This document shows positions 18,512-29,129 of a stretch of DNA of 64,000 nucleotides, piece by piece. Location of the stretch: contig NZ_VXJW01000003.1 in assembly GCF_008692845.1 (NCBI RefSeq), forward strand, positions 1 to 64,000, in the 5' to 3' direction. A program made the translations under genes and the position numbers. Under the pieces are notes generated by a model, which was not told the origin of the DNA, did no database searches, and saw only the letters and a list, made by a program, of their open reading frames with translations. Origin of the DNA: Salmonella enterica subsp. arizonae (GTDB lineage Bacteria > Pseudomonadota > Gammaproteobacteria > Enterobacterales > Enterobacteriaceae). Numbering within the stretch: the first letter of the stretch is position 1; each line of letters starts with the position of its first letter.

Positions 18512-21358
18512 TTATGTCCGTGTTTTACGTACCCGCTCGGCGTACACCGCCAGCGTCTGCTTCAACACATCCAGCGTCACGGGCTTCGACAAACAACTGT
18601 CCATACCGGACTCCAGACAACGTTGTTTCTCTTCCGCCAGCGCGTTCGCCGTCACGCCGACTACCGGCAGCGTTAGCCCAAGCTGACGGATGCGCTGCGT
18701 CAGGCGATAACCGTCCATGTTCGGCATATTTACATCGCTCAGAACGATATCGACAGGGTTCTTACTCAGCACATTCAGGGCGTCCACGCCGTCATTGGCT
18801 GTCTTACACTGATACCCCAGCGATCCCAGTTGATCGGCCAGCAGACGACGGTTAATCGGATGATCGTCAACCACCAGGATCATCATGTCGTCATTTGAAT
18901 CTGCGGTTTTATCTGCCGGCGGCAATGCGGTGGAAAGCGCTTCACTATCCAGCTCAATACTATAGATACGCGCCAATAGCGCAGGCAACTCATGCACCAA
19001 CGCCACACTATGCACCCACTCGCCCGGTGCCCTTTCCAACGAAATCCCGATATGACGGCGGCAAAAGATGACCGCAGCCCTCCCTTGCCAGGTATGTTCC
19101 AGCACATCATCAACAATCAAAATATCGTCCGCTGCAGGTTTTTGTCCTTCATAACGCTGCGTATGAACGCCGCTACGCGCCAGAGTGGTCTCAATAAACT
19201 GACACAGAGAAGTATTGCGTACCGCCAGCCAACAACAGGTTCCGGCAAGTCCTTCCATGCCCTTTTTCACTGGGTATTGCGCGCCATAAAGCGGAATACG
19301 CAGCGTAAACTGGCTTCCCATGCCGGGCTCGGAATCGACGGAAATATCGCCGTCCATCATGCTGATCAATTTTTCACAAATCGCCAGCCCCAGACCAGTG
19401 CCCTGGAAGTTACGCTGTACGCCGGTTCCCACCTGGAAGAAGGGATCGAACAAGCGGACCACCTCTTTCGCCGGGATACCGACTCCGGTATCCCGCACGC
19501 TAATACTGAGATAATCGCCGTCACAGCGTACATGCAGCACGATACAGCCGATGTCAGTAAATTTAATAGCATTACTCAGAAGATTTGAGATGACCTGCTG
19601 TAAACGCATCGGGTCGCCGTTCAGCGATACCGGCACGTCAGGCTCAATAAAGCAATACAGGCCGAGCTGCTTACGCACCACCAACGGCAGATAATTGGCG
19701 GTGATATGATTCATCACCTCCCGCGGGGAAAATTCGCGCGGCTCAATCTTTAACTGTTCCGACTCAATTTTCGAGAAATCGAGAATGTCGCTGATAATTT
19801 TCAACAACAGGCTGGAGGAGTTATTCATTGCCGTGACCAGACGATCCACGCCTTTTGGCAGCTCTTTGGTTTGCAGCAGATCAAGATTACCGATGATACC
19901 GTACAGCGGCGTGCGTAATTCATGGCTGACGGTCGCAAGGAACATGGATTTAGACTGGCTCGCCTGCTCCGCCGCCTGCGCCATCTCCTGCAACGACTCT
20001 TCCATTTTGACGCGCGTGCTAACATCTACCAACACGCAAATCGCCACGTTTTCATTGCGATAGCGGGAATGTACGAAGCTAATTTGCAAATTAGTATTAT
20101 TACTGGTCAATACATCAACGAAGTTGACCTGCTGACCGCAAATGATTTGTGCCAGGCGCTGTCTGTCTTCATGCGTGAGCATGTTCAGATAGGTGTGCGC
20201 CAGTTCGTTACTCAGAATGTTGACGCCATCAATCGTGCGCAAAATACAGATCCCCACCGGCGCGGAGGCGACGATTTTGCGGTTGAACTGCTCATGCTCT
20301 TCCAGACGCTGAGCATCGCTTTCCGCTGGAATAAAAATTCGCCGCTCATACATCCGCGCAAGCGTAAACAACCCAGCCCCCACCAGCACGTTCAACAGGA
20401 TAGCGTTCAGGATAAGAATACGAATACGCTCCAGGACTAAATCTACCGGCACAGAATAGACAATACTGAGCGAAGATGGCGGCAGGCTTTTTTTGAGCAC
20501 CAGTTCGCGAAAACCTGGCGTATAACCAAACCAGGAGCGCTCCTGCATCCAGCGCGGCTCCGCTTTAATATTGCCATCAGGACCGGTCAACGATATCAGC
20601 GAATGGCCGTTTTCATCAATAATGGTGACGCCCATCGGCAAACTGCCTGGCGTAAAAAAATTTTCCATGCGGATGGACTGCTCGACGCCCAGCAACGCCT
20701 GCAGACGGTTGGCCAGATACACTGGCGTCAGCGCATAAAAATACCCCACGCCCTGACGCGCGCCCTGGCTTATCCAGAAAAGGTTATTCCCGCTTTCCTC
20801 CTGCGATGCGTTGCGGTATTTCATAATCCGCTCATGCAGCGCTTTTAACGCATCATCGCGCTCCACGGGCATTTCGCGCAGACCGAAATTCGCCATACAA
20901 AGGTTATCGCTACCAATCAGGAAAACGCGGTTAAGATCATACGCCGCAGAAAAATTGTCGCGCCAATAGCGCATAAACCAGGCCAGTGACTCCAGCGATC
21001 CACGCCAGTCAGCCCCCATCGCCGCACAGTCAGAATCGGCGAATAGCGGTTCAAAGTCCGGCACCACCACTTTGTCATCACGCGCACGCGACGACATTAC
21101 GCCGTTTTCCGCCGTTAAACGGTTCTCGGCGATATATTTGAGCTCTTTCATCACGTCCGACGTGCGCTGGATAAAACGCTGCGCCTGATCGGAGCTAAGG
21201 TTAAACTCCTGACGAATTTCAGACTCCCGCTGGTGCAGGGCATTGACGATGTAAAACACCGAAGCAAAGGCAATTAAGAGCCAGATGAGTAACGCCAACG
21301 CTCTGAATAAATAGCGAGAGACTTTCAGCGTGGTTCGAAAGGAAGCAAGGTATTTCAA
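18512..21358 (-). CDS. rcsC: Rcs hybrid sensor histidine kinase RcsC
   Basis: The 948-residue hybrid kinase has membrane segments near residues 20-41 and 313-335 flanking a periplasmic domain. A PAS-like linker, the dimerisation/phospho-His segment (TVSHELRTPLYG, His near 478), an ATPase domain with DTGVGIP and GTGLGLAI, and a C-terminal receiver with Asp875 (VLSDVNMPNMDG) follow. It feeds phosphate to RcsD. Transcribed alone, convergent with rcsDB and downstream of gyrA. Confidence 0.97.
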   Translation of the reverse strand: MKYLASFRTTLKVSRYLFRALALLIWLLIAFASVFYIVNALHQRESEIRQEFNLSSDQAQRFIQRTSDVMKELKYIAENRLTAENGVMSSRARDDKVVVPDFEPLFADSDCAAMGADWRGSLESLAWFMRYWRDNFSAAYDLNRVFLIGSDNLCMANFGLREMPVERDDALKALHERIMKYRNASQEESGNNLFWISQGARQGVGYFYALTPVYLANRLQALLGVEQSIRMENFFTPGSLPMGVTIIDENGHSLISLTGPDGNIKAEPRWMQERSWFGYTPGFRELVLKKSLPPSSLSIVYSVPVDLVLERIRILILNAILLNVLVGAGLFTLARMYERRIFIPAESDAQRLEEHEQFNRKIVASAPVGICILRTIDGVNILSNELAHTYLNMLTHEDRQRLAQIICGQQVNFVDVLTSNNTNLQISFVHSRYRNENVAICVLVDVSTRVKMEESLQEMAQAAEQASQSKSMFLATVSHELRTPLYGIIGNLDLLQTKELPKGVDRLVTAMNNSSSLLLKIISDILDFSKIESEQLKIEPREFSPREVMNHITANYLPLVVRKQLGLYCFIEPDVPVSLNGDPMRLQQVISNLLSNAIKFTDIGCIVLHVRCDGDYLSISVRDTGVGIPAKEVVRLFDPFFQVGTGVQRNFQGTGLGLAICEKLISMMDGDISVDSEPGMGSQFTLRIPLYGAQYPVKKGMEGLAGTCCWLAVRNTSLCQFIETTLARSGVHTQRYEGQKPAADDILIVDDVLEHTWQGRAAVIFCRRHIGISLERAPGEWVHSVALVHELPALLARIYSIELDSEALSTALPPADKTADSNDDMMILVVDDHPINRRLLADQLGSLGYQCKTANDGVDALNVLSKNPVDIVLSDVNMPNMDGYRLTQRIRQLGLTLPVVGVTANALAEEKQRCLESGMDSCLSKPVTLDVLKQTLAVYAERVRKTRT

Positions 21359-21436
21359 AGGGGCGAAGCTCCGCCTCAGGATGTAAATAGAGTGTGTCTA
21401 AGGTAGCGGTAAATGACGTAGCCCGCAACGGCAAAG

Positions 21437-21461
21437 AAAAAAGGGCCGGATATCCGGCCCT
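21437..21461 (-). terminator. Rho-independent terminator of gyrA
   Basis: A perfect 20-bp palindrome agggccggatatccggccct is followed on the minus strand by a T run, 16 bp after the gyrA stop. Confidence 0.93.
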
Positions 21462-21476
21462 CGCACAGCAATAGCA

Positions 21477-24113
21477 TTACTCGTCAGCGTCATCCGCAAC
21501 GTCGTCATCGCTTTCCGCTTCCGGGGCGATATCCTCGTCCCCTTCCGCCACGCTGCCGTCGATAGCGTCGAGTTCTTCGTCATCCACCGGTTCTGCAACG
21601 CGTTGCAGCCCCACCACGTTTTCATCTTCCGCCGTACGGATAAGGATAACGCCCTGGGTGTTACGGCCCACCACGCTGATCTCGGATACGCGGGTACGCA
21701 CCAGAGTACCGGCATCAGTGATCATCATGATCTGGTCGCAATCGTCTACCTGTACCGCGCCGACAACGGAGCCGTTGCGCTCGGTCACTTTAATAGAGAT
21801 AACGCCCTGCGTCGCACGCGACTTGGTCGGGTACTCGTCCGCCGCCGTCCGCTTCCCGTAACCGTTTTGCGTTACGGTCAGAATAGCGCCTTCGCCGCGT
21901 GGGATGATCAGAGAAACCACTTTATCGTCCCCCGCCAGCTTAATGCCTCTTACGCCGGTCGCGGTACGCCCCATCGCACGGACGGCGTCTTCTTTGAAGC
22001 GCACCACTTTACCGGCGGCCGAGAACAGCATGACTTCGTCAGAACCGGAAGTCAGGTCAACGCCAATCAGTTCGTCCCCCTCGTTCAGGTTCACCGCGAT
22101 AATACCGGCGGAACGCGGACGGCTGAACTCGGTCAGCGCCGTTTTCTTCACGGTACCGCTGGCGGTCGCCATAAAGACGTTGACGCCCTCTTCGTACTCG
22201 CGTACCGGCAGAATCGCGGTGATACGTTCATTGGCTTCCAGCGGCAACAGGTTGACGATCGGACGACCGCGCGCGCCACGGCTGGCTTCCGGCAACTGAT
22301 AGACCTTCATCCAGTACAAACGACCACGGCTGGAGAAGCACAGAATCGTGTCATGGGTATTGGCTACCAACAGACGGTCAATAAAGTCTTCTTCTTTAAT
22401 ACGCGCGGCAGATTTACCTTTCCCACCGCGACGTTGCGCTTCGTAATCCGTCAGCGGTTGATATTTGACGTAACCCTGGTGAGACAGCGTCACGACCACA
22501 TCTTCCTGGCTGATCAGATCTTCGATATTGATATCAGCGCTATTTGCGGTGATTTCAGTACGACGCTCATCACCAAACTGATCGCGAATTAATTCCATCT
22601 CTTCGCGGATCACTTCCATCAGACGATCGGCGCTGCCCAGAATGTGCAGAAGTTCAGCAATCTGTTCCAGCAGCTCTTTATATTCGTCGAGCAGTTTTTC
22701 ATGCTCCAGGCCGGTCAGTTTCTGCAAACGCAGATCCAGAATCGCCTGTGCCTGCTGTTCAGTCAGGTAGTACTGACCGTCACGCACGCCAAATTCCGGC
22801 TCCAGCCACTCCGGACGCGCCGCGTCATCGCCCGCGCGTTCCAGCATTGCAGCGACATTACCCAGATCCCACGGACGAGAAATCAGCGCCGCTTTCGCTT
22901 CCGCCGGCGTTGGCGCGCGACGGATCATCTCAATGATCGGGTCGATGTTCGCCAGCGCAATTGCCAGAGCTTCAAGGATATGCGCACGGTCACGGGCTTT
23001 ACGCAGTTCAAAAATAGTACGACGGGTCACCACTTCACGGCGGTGGCGCACGAACGCTGAAATGATATCTTTCAGGTTCATGATCTTCGGCTGGCCGTGA
23101 TGCAGTGCCACCATGTTAATACCGAAGGAAACCTGTAGCTGGGTCTGGGAGTAGAGATTGTTAAGCACCACCTCGCCCACCGCATCGCGTTTTACTTCAA
23201 TTACGATGCGCATCCCGTCTTTGTCAGACTCGTCGCGTAGCGCGCTGATGCCTTCTACGCGTTTATCTTTCACCAACTCGGCGATTTTCTCAATCAGACG
23301 CGCTTTGTTCACCTGATACGGAATTTCGTGAACGATGATGGTTTCACGGCCCGTTTTCGCGTCCGTTTCCACTTCCGCGCGGGCGCGGATGTACACTTTA
23401 CCGCGACCAGTGCGGTAGGCTTCTTCGATACCGCGACGACCGTTGATAATGGCCGCCGTCGGGAAGTCCGGTCCTGGAATATGTTCCATCAGCCCTTCAA
23501 TGCTGATGTCTTCGTTGTCGATATATGCCAGGCAGCCGTTGATCACTTCCGTCAGGTTGTGCGGCGGGATATTCGTCGCCATACCCACTGCGATACCGGA
23601 AGAACCGTTGACCAGCAGATTCGGAATTTTGGTCGGCATGACATCCGGAATTTTCTCCGTGCCGTCATAGTTATCAACGAAATCCACCGTCTCTTTTTCG
23701 AGATCGGCCATCAGTTCGTGGGCGATTTTCGCCAGGCGGATCTCCGTATAACGCATCGCCGCCGCAGAGTCGCCGTCAATAGAACCGAAGTTACCCTGAC
23801 CATCCACCAGCATGTAGCGCAGCGAGAATGGCTGCGCCATACGAACAATGGTGTCATATACTGCGGAATCGCCGTGGGGATGGTATTTACCGATGACGTC
23901 ACCAACGACACGGGCAGATTTTTTATAGGCTTTGTTCCAGTCATTGCCCAATACGTTCATGGCGTAAAGTACGCGACGGTGTACCGGCTTCAGGCCATCT
24001 CGGACATCCGGCAGCGCACGACCAACAATGACCGACATCGCATAATCCAGATAGGAGCTCTTCAGCTCTTCCTCAATGTTGACCGGTGTAATTTCTCTCG
24101 CAAGGTCGCTCAT
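21477..24113 (-). CDS. gyrA: DNA gyrase subunit A
   Basis: The 878-residue type II topoisomerase subunit breaks and rejoins DNA to introduce negative supercoils with GyrB. The catalytic tyrosine lies in [11 protein letters not shown] (Tyr122). The quinolone-resistance region has wild-type Ser83 and Asp87 ([11 protein letters not shown]). The C-terminal beta-pinwheel contains the GyrA box QRRGGKGK. The acidic tail is normal. Confidence 0.98.
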   Translation of the reverse strand: MSDLAREITPVNIEEELKSSYLDYAMSVIVGRALPDVRDGLKPVHRRVLYAMNVLGNDWNKAYKKSARVVGDVIGKYHPHGDSAVYDTIVRMAQPFSLRYMLVDGQGNFGSIDGDSAAAMRYTEIRLAKIAHELMADLEKETVDFVDNYDGTEKIPDVMPTKIPNLLVNGSSGIAVGMATNIPPHNLTEVINGCLAYIDNEDISIEGLMEHIPGPDFPTAAIINGRRGIEEAYRTGRGKVYIRARAEVETDAKTGRETIIVHEIPYQVNKARLIEKIAELVKDKRVEGISALRDESDKDGMRIVIEVKRDAVGEVVLNNLYSQTQLQVSFGINMVALHHGQPKIMNLKDIISAFVRHRREVVTRRTIFELRKARDRAHILEALAIALANIDPIIEMIRRAPTPAEAKAALISRPWDLGNVAAMLERAGDDAARPEWLEPEFGVRDGQYYLTEQQAQAILDLRLQKLTGLEHEKLLDEYKELLEQIAELLHILGSADRLMEVIREEMELIRDQFGDERRTEITANSADINIEDLISQEDVVVTLSHQGYVKYQPLTDYEAQRRGGKGKSAARIKEEDFIDRLLVANTHDTILCFSSRGRLYWMKVYQLPEASRGARGRPIVNLLPLEANERITAILPVREYEEGVNVFMATASGTVKKTALTEFSRPRSAGIIAVNLNEGDELIGVDLTSGSDEVMLFSAAGKVVRFKEDAVRAMGRTATGVRGIKLAGDDKVVSLIIPRGEGAILTVTQNGYGKRTAADEYPTKSRATQGVISIKVTERNGSVVGAVQVDDCDQIMMITDAGTLVRTRVSEISVVGRNTQGVILIRTAEDENVVGLQRVAEPVDDEELDAIDGSVAEGDEDIAPEAESDDDVADDADE

Positions 24114-24259
24114 CTAACCGCTATCCCTCTACTGTATCCCGGATTCAAAGGTCGCAAATTATAACACAACCGCGTTGATTGAGGTAAACCAATACCGTTT
24201 ATTCGCTGGGAATGCCTGATATACTTATTCGTCTTGCTAAATAAGGAGTAGAAGCCCCT

Positions 24260-24988
24260 ATGAATGCCGAAAAAGCGCCGGAACGCCATAACGTTGACCA
24301 TGAAGAAATTGCCAAATTTGAAGCAGTCGCGTCGCGCTGGTGGGATCTGGAAGGCGAATTTAAGCCGCTGCACCGTATTAACCCGCTGCGTCTGGGCTAT
24401 ATTGCTGAACGCTCCGGCGGCCTGTTCGGTAAAAAGGTGCTCGATGTCGGCTGCGGCGGCGGTATTCTGGCGGAGAGCATGGCGCGCGAAGGCGCTACCG
24501 TTACCGGGCTGGATATGGGCTTTGAGCCTTTGCAGGTCGCCAGACTGCACGCGCTGGAAAGCGGCATTGAGGTAGAGTATGTGCAGGAGACGGTTGAAGA
24601 ACATGCGGCAAAACATGCTCAGCAGTACGACGTCGTCACCTGTATGGAAATGCTGGAACACGTTCCCGATCCGCAATCGGTCGTCCACGCCTGCGCCCAA
24701 CTGGTTAAACCCGGCGGCGAGGTGTTCTTCTCAACGTTGAACCGCAATGGAAAATCCTGGCTGATGGCGGTCGTCGGCGCCGAGTATATTCTGCGCATGG
24801 TGCCAAAAGGCACGCACGACGTGAAGAAATTCATTAAGCCCGCTGAACTATTGAGCTGGGTCGATGAGACCATCCTGAAAGAGCAGCATATCACCGGGCT
24901 GCACTACAATCCGATTACGAATACTTTTAAACTCGGCCCCGGTGTAGACGTTAACTACATGTTGCATACCCGCGCTAAAAAAGCATGA
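24260..24988 (+). CDS. ubiG: Ubiquinone biosynthesis O-methyltransferase UbiG
   Basis: The 242-residue SAM-dependent enzyme catalyses both O-methylation steps of ubiquinone synthesis. The SAM-binding motif I is [13 protein letters not shown] near residue 60, followed by GLDMGFEPL. The start is preceded by aaggag. It is divergent from gyrA, as in E. coli. Confidence 0.97.
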   Translation: MNAEKAPERHNVDHEEIAKFEAVASRWWDLEGEFKPLHRINPLRLGYIAERSGGLFGKKVLDVGCGGGILAESMAREGATVTGLDMGFEPLQVARLHALESGIEVEYVQETVEEHAAKHAQQYDVVTCMEMLEHVPDPQSVVHACAQLVKPGGEVFFSTLNRNGKSWLMAVVGAEYILRMVPKGTHDVKKFIKPAELLSWVDETILKEQHITGLHYNPITNTFKLGPGVDVNYMLHTRAKKA

Positions 24989-25207
24989 CGTCAAAGAATT
25001 TTCCTATGGAGGTTGCGTCAGATCATCGGGCGCAATCTATCTCTTCGATGAAGAAATCAGCACTCGATCAAATTTTGATTTTTTTTTATGAATTATTGAC
25101 ATCCTCTCCAGGCCTTATCAGACGCGCACTTAGCGATTCTTGCTCTTTTGCAACCGCAATTTAACGCCAAAATCAACTCTTGTACTCAAAAGAATCCCTA
25201 CTAGAAT
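24989..25207. other. ubiG-nrdA gap, upstream part
   Basis: No gene is seen. A run of nine or more T at about 25079-25088 follows a weak inverted repeat (atcaaatttt gat) and could end ubiG transcription, but the stem is poor. The rest is upstream DNA of the nrdA promoter. Confidence 0.4.
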
Positions 25208-25255
25208 ACTCACCATATAGCGTTTCATTTATCGACAACCCCCTATATATAGTAT
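25208..25255. promoter_or_regulatory. Tandem NrdR-type boxes of nrdAB
   Basis: Two 16-bp sequences resemble the NrdR consensus ACAcwAtATaTwGTgT: actcaccatatagcgt at 25208-25223 (12 of 16) and cccctatatatagtat at 25240-25255 (13 of 16). Their starts are 32 bp apart, the spacing NrdR needs to bind cooperatively and repress ribonucleotide reductase. Confidence 0.75.
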
Positions 25256-25294
25256 TTATCCACAGAGTTAGTCACAGCATGGCGTTGTGGATAA
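25256..25294. promoter_or_regulatory. Inverted pair of DnaA boxes upstream of nrdA
   Basis: A perfect DnaA box ttatccaca lies at 25256-25264 and its inverse tgtggataa at 25286-25294. DnaA is known to act at the E. coli nrdAB promoter, tying dNTP supply to replication. Confidence 0.85.
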
Positions 25295-25345
25295 GCGGGG
25301 GGATATTTTTTCTTTCACGGATAGGTAAAACAGGTAGAAAACCAC

Positions 25346-27631
25346 ATGAATCAGAGTCTGCTGGTGACAAAGCGTGACGGCCGTACTGAGCGCATCAATC
25401 TCGACAAAATTCATCGCGTTCTTGATTGGGCGGCAGAAGGACTGAACAACGTATCGGTTTCTCAGGTCGAGCTACGCTCGCATATTCAGTTTTATGATGG
25501 GATTAAGACCTCCGATATCCATGAAACGATTATTAAGGCCGCCGCAGACCTGATCTCTCGCGATGCGCCGGATTATCAATACCTGGCCGCGCGCCTGGCG
25601 ATTTTCCACCTGCGTAAGAAAGCCTTCGGCCAGTTTGAGCCGCCCGCGCTTTACCGCCATGTGGTAAAAATGGTTGAGCTTGGCAAATACGACAATCATC
25701 TGCTGGAAGACTACACGGAAGAAGAGTTCAAGCAGATGGATTCGTTTATCGTTCACGATCGCGATATGACCTTCTCCTACGCTGCCGTTAAGCAACTGGA
25801 AGGGAAATATCTGGTGCAAAACCGCGTGACCGGCGAAATCTATGAAAGCGCTCAGTTCCTTTATATCCTGGTAGCCGCTTGCCTGTTTTCGAACTATCCG
25901 CGTGAAACGCGTCTTGACTATGTAAAGCGTTTTTACGATGCGGTCTCTACGTTCAAAATTTCGCTGCCGACGCCGATTATGTCCGGCGTGCGTACCCCGA
26001 CCCGTCAGTTCAGCTCCTGCGTACTGATCGAGTGCGGCGACAGTCTGGATTCCATCAACGCCACCTCCAGCGCCATTGTAAAATACGTTTCCCAGCGCGC
26101 CGGCATCGGCATCAATGCCGGACGTATCCGTGCGCTGGGTAGCCCGATTCGCGGCGGCGAGGCGTTTCACACTGGCTGTATTCCGTTCTACAAGCACTTC
26201 CAGACGGCGGTGAAATCCTGCTCGCAGGGCGGCGTGCGCGGCGGCGCGGCGACGCTGTTCTATCCGATGTGGCATCTGGAAGTCGAAAGCCTGCTGGTGC
26301 TGAAAAACAACCGTGGCGTCGAAGGCAACCGCGTTCGTCACATGGATTACGGCGTGCAGATCAACAAACTGATGTACACCCGTCTGCTGAAGGGCGGCGA
26401 CATCACGCTGTTCAGCCCATCCGACGTGCCGGGGCTGTACGATGCCTTCTTCGCCGACCAGGACGAATTTGAGCGTCTGTATGTAAAATACGAAAACGAC
26501 GACAGCATCCGCAAACAGCGTGTGAAAGCGGTCGAACTGTTCTCTCTGATGATGCAGGAACGCGCCTCTACCGGTCGTATTTACATCCAGAACGTCGACC
26601 ACTGTAATACTCACAGTCCATTCGATCCGGTTGTCGCCCCAGTACGCCAGTCTAACCTGTGTCTGGAGATTGCTCTGCCGACCAAACCGCTGCACGATGT
26701 CAACGATGAAAACGGTGAAATTGCGTTGTGTACGCTGTCTGCATTCAACCTGGGCGCCATTAAAACCCTGGATGAGCTGGAAGAACTGGCTATTCTGGCA
26801 GTACGCGCTTTGGATGCGCTGCTTGATTATCAGGACTACCCGATTCCGGCCGCCAAACGCGGCGCGATGGGCCGTCGAACCCTGGGCATTGGCGTGATTA
26901 ACTTCGCCTACTGGCTGGCGAAAAATGGTAAACGTTATTCCGACGGCAGCGCCAATAATCTGACGCATAAAACCTTCGAAGCAATTCAGTATTATCTGCT
27001 CAAAGCTTCCAACGGACTGGCGAAAGAGCAAGGCGCCTGCCCGTGGTTCAACGAAACCACCTATGCAAAAGGCGTCCTGCCGATCGACACTTACAAAAAA
27101 GACCTGGATGCGATCGCCAACGAACCGTTGCACTACGACTGGGAACAACTGCGTGAATCGATCAAAACCCACGGTTTGCGCAATTCCACGCTATCGGCGC
27201 TCATGCCGTCGGAAACATCGTCCCAGATCTCCAACGCCACCAACGGTATCGAACCACCGCGCGGCTACGTCAGCATCAAGGCCTCGAAAGACGGTATCTT
27301 GCGTCAGGTCGTGCCGGATTATGAGCACCTGAAAGATGCTTACGAACTGTTGTGGGAGATGCCGAATAATGACGGTTATCTGCAACTGGTGGGTATTATG
27401 CAGAAGTTTATCGACCAGTCGATTTCCGCCAATACCAATTACGATCCGTCGCGTTTCCCATCAGGAAAAGTGCCGATGCAGCAACTGCTAAAAGATTTGC
27501 TCACCGCGTATAAATTTGGCGTGAAAACTCTGTACTATCAAAATACCCGCGACGGCGCGGAAGATGCGCAGGACGATCTGGTGCCATCTATTCAGGACGA
27601 TGGCTGCGAAAGCGGCGCATGTAAGATTTGA
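25346..27631 (+). CDS. nrdA: Class Ia ribonucleotide reductase large subunit NrdA
   Basis: The 761-residue enzyme reduces ribonucleoside diphosphates to deoxy forms. An ATP-cone allosteric domain occupies about residues 1-95. The active-site Cys is in FSSCVLIECGD (near 225), with Asn/Cys/Glu residues in SNLCLEIALP (near 439). The redox-shuttle cysteines end the protein (CESGACKI). First gene of nrdAB-yfaE, controlled by NrdR and DnaA sites just upstream. Confidence 0.98.
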   Translation: MNQSLLVTKRDGRTERINLDKIHRVLDWAAEGLNNVSVSQVELRSHIQFYDGIKTSDIHETIIKAAADLISRDAPDYQYLAARLAIFHLRKKAFGQFEPPALYRHVVKMVELGKYDNHLLEDYTEEEFKQMDSFIVHDRDMTFSYAAVKQLEGKYLVQNRVTGEIYESAQFLYILVAACLFSNYPRETRLDYVKRFYDAVSTFKISLPTPIMSGVRTPTRQFSSCVLIECGDSLDSINATSSAIVKYVSQRAGIGINAGRIRALGSPIRGGEAFHTGCIPFYKHFQTAVKSCSQGGVRGGAATLFYPMWHLEVESLLVLKNNRGVEGNRVRHMDYGVQINKLMYTRLLKGGDITLFSPSDVPGLYDAFFADQDEFERLYVKYENDDSIRKQRVKAVELFSLMMQERASTGRIYIQNVDHCNTHSPFDPVVAPVRQSNLCLEIALPTKPLHDVNDENGEIALCTLSAFNLGAIKTLDELEELAILAVRALDALLDYQDYPIPAAKRGAMGRRTLGIGVINFAYWLAKNGKRYSDGSANNLTHKTFEAIQYYLLKASNGLAKEQGACPWFNETTYAKGVLPIDTYKKDLDAIANEPLHYDWEQLRESIKTHGLRNSTLSALMPSETSSQISNATNGIEPPRGYVSIKASKDGILRQVVPDYEHLKDAYELLWEMPNNDGYLQLVGIMQKFIDQSISANTNYDPSRFPSGKVPMQQLLKDLLTAYKFGVKTLYYQNTRDGAEDAQDDLVPSIQDDGCESGACKI

Positions 27632-27637
27632 TGAACG

Positions 27638-27720
27638 ATGCCGGGTGGCGCTACGCTTACCCGGCCTACAATTGCACGGCTTGTAGGCCGGATAAGGTGT
27701 TTGCACCGCCATCCGGCGCT
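27638..27720. repeat. REP pair between nrdA and nrdB
   Basis: Two opposed REP units (atgccgggtggcgctacgc...ggcctac and gtaggccggataaggtg...gccatccggcgc) lie inside the operon, where they may affect relative mRNA stability of nrdA and nrdB. Confidence 0.85.
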
Positions 27721-27743
27721 CATCCCACAAAGGATTCATATCA

Positions 27744-28874
27744 ATGGCATACACCACTTTTTCACAGACGAAAAACGATCAGCTCAAAGAACCCATGTTC
27801 TTTGGCCAGCCGGTCAACGTTGCACGCTATGACCAGCAGAAATATGACATCTTCGAAAAACTGATCGAAAAACAGCTCTCTTTCTTCTGGCGTCCGGAAG
27901 AGGTCGACGTCTCCCGCGATCGTATCGACTATCAGGCGTTGCCGGAGCACGAAAAACATATCTTCATCAGCAACCTCAAGTACCAGACGCTGCTGGATTC
28001 CATTCAGGGACGTAGCCCGAATGTAGCCCTGCTGCCGCTCATTTCCATCCCGGAGCTGGAGACGTGGGTAGAAACCTGGGCGTTTTCAGAAACGATTCAC
28101 TCGCGCTCTTATACCCATATTATTCGTAACATCGTCAACGATCCGGCGGTCGTTTTTGACGATATCGTGACCAATGAGCAAATTCAGAAGCGCGCCGAAG
28201 GTATCTCCGCCTACTACGACGAACTTATTGAGATGACCAGTTACTGGCATCTGCTGGGCGTTGGCAGGCACACGGTGAACGGCAAAACCATTACCGTGAA
28301 CCTGCGTGAACTCAAGAAGAAGCTCTACCTGTGTCTGATGAGCGTCAATGCTCTGGAAGCCATCCGCTTCTACGTCAGCTTCGCCTGCTCCTTCGCATTT
28401 GCCGAGCGTGAACTGATGGAAGGCAACGCCAAAATTATTCGTCTCATCGCCCGTGACGAAGCTCTGCATCTGACTGGCACGCAACACATGCTGAATCTAT
28501 TGCGTAGCGGCGTGGACGACCCGGAGATGGCGGACATCGCCGAAGAGTGTAAACAGGAATGTTATGACCTGTTTGTGCAGGCGGCGCAACAAGAAAAAGA
28601 GTGGGCGGACTATCTGTTCCGCGACGGTTCGATGATCGGCCTGAATAAAGATATTCTGTGTCAATACGTTGAATATATTACTAACATTCGTATGCAGGCG
28701 GTGGGTCTGGATCTACCGTTCCAGACCCGCTCCAATCCAATCCCGTGGATTAATACCTGGTTGGTTTCTGATAACGTTCAGGTCGCGCCACAGGAAGTGG
28801 AAGTCAGCTCTTATCTGGTCGGACAAATCGATTCGGAAGTTGATACCGACGATCTGAGTAATTTCCAGCTCTGA
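27744..28874 (+). CDS. nrdB: Class Ia ribonucleotide reductase small subunit NrdB
   Basis: The 376-residue subunit carries the diiron-tyrosyl radical. Counting the initiator Met, iron ligands Asp85, Glu116 and His119 and radical Tyr123 ([11 protein letters not shown]) are present, as are the second-half ligands near residues 205-242 (RDEALHL). It follows nrdA after a REP-containing gap, and its stop codon overlaps the yfaE start by 1 bp. Confidence 0.98.
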   Translation: MAYTTFSQTKNDQLKEPMFFGQPVNVARYDQQKYDIFEKLIEKQLSFFWRPEEVDVSRDRIDYQALPEHEKHIFISNLKYQTLLDSIQGRSPNVALLPLISIPELETWVETWAFSETIHSRSYTHIIRNIVNDPAVVFDDIVTNEQIQKRAEGISAYYDELIEMTSYWHLLGVGRHTVNGKTITVNLRELKKKLYLCLMSVNALEAIRFYVSFACSFAFAERELMEGNAKIIRLIARDEALHLTGTQHMLNLLRSGVDDPEMADIAEECKQECYDLFVQAAQQEKEWADYLFRDGSMIGLNKDILCQYVEYITNIRMQAVGLDLPFQTRSNPIPWINTWLVSDNVQVAPQEVEVSSYLVGQIDSEVDTDDLSNFQL

Positions 28875-29128
28875 TGGGACGCGTTACGCTACGCATCACT
28901 GGCACACAACTGCTGTGCCAGGATGAACACCCTTCTCTGCTGGCCGCGCTGGAATCGCATGACGTTGAGGTGGAGTATCAGTGCCGCGAAGGATATTGCG
29001 GCTCTTGCCGTACACGACTGGTCGCCGGTCAGGTTGACTGGATTACGGAGCCTTTAGCGTTTATCCAGCCGGGAGAAATTTTGCCCTGCTGCTGCAGGGC
29101 AAAAGGCGATATCGAAATTGAGATGTAA
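28874..29128 (+). CDS. yfaE: 2Fe-2S ferredoxin YfaE, NrdB cofactor maintenance
   Basis: This 84-residue plant-type ferredoxin has the cluster ligands in CREGYCGSCR (Cys37, Cys42, Cys45) and a fourth in the Cys72-74 run. In E. coli YfaE supplies electrons to regenerate the diferric-tyrosyl cofactor of NrdB, which fits its overlap with nrdB. Confidence 0.95.
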   Translation: MGRVTLRITGTQLLCQDEHPSLLAALESHDVEVEYQCREGYCGSCRTRLVAGQVDWITEPLAFIQPGEILPCCCRAKGDIEIEM

Positions 29129-29129
29129 C

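Noticed and set aside
21603..22592. 329-codon open frame opposite gyrA
   Set aside because: Antisense to the conserved gyrA C-terminal region; no domain or ribosome-binding site.
25472..27172. 566-codon open frame opposite nrdA
   Set aside because: It lies wholly antisense to nrdA and its composition is explained by codon bias of that gene.
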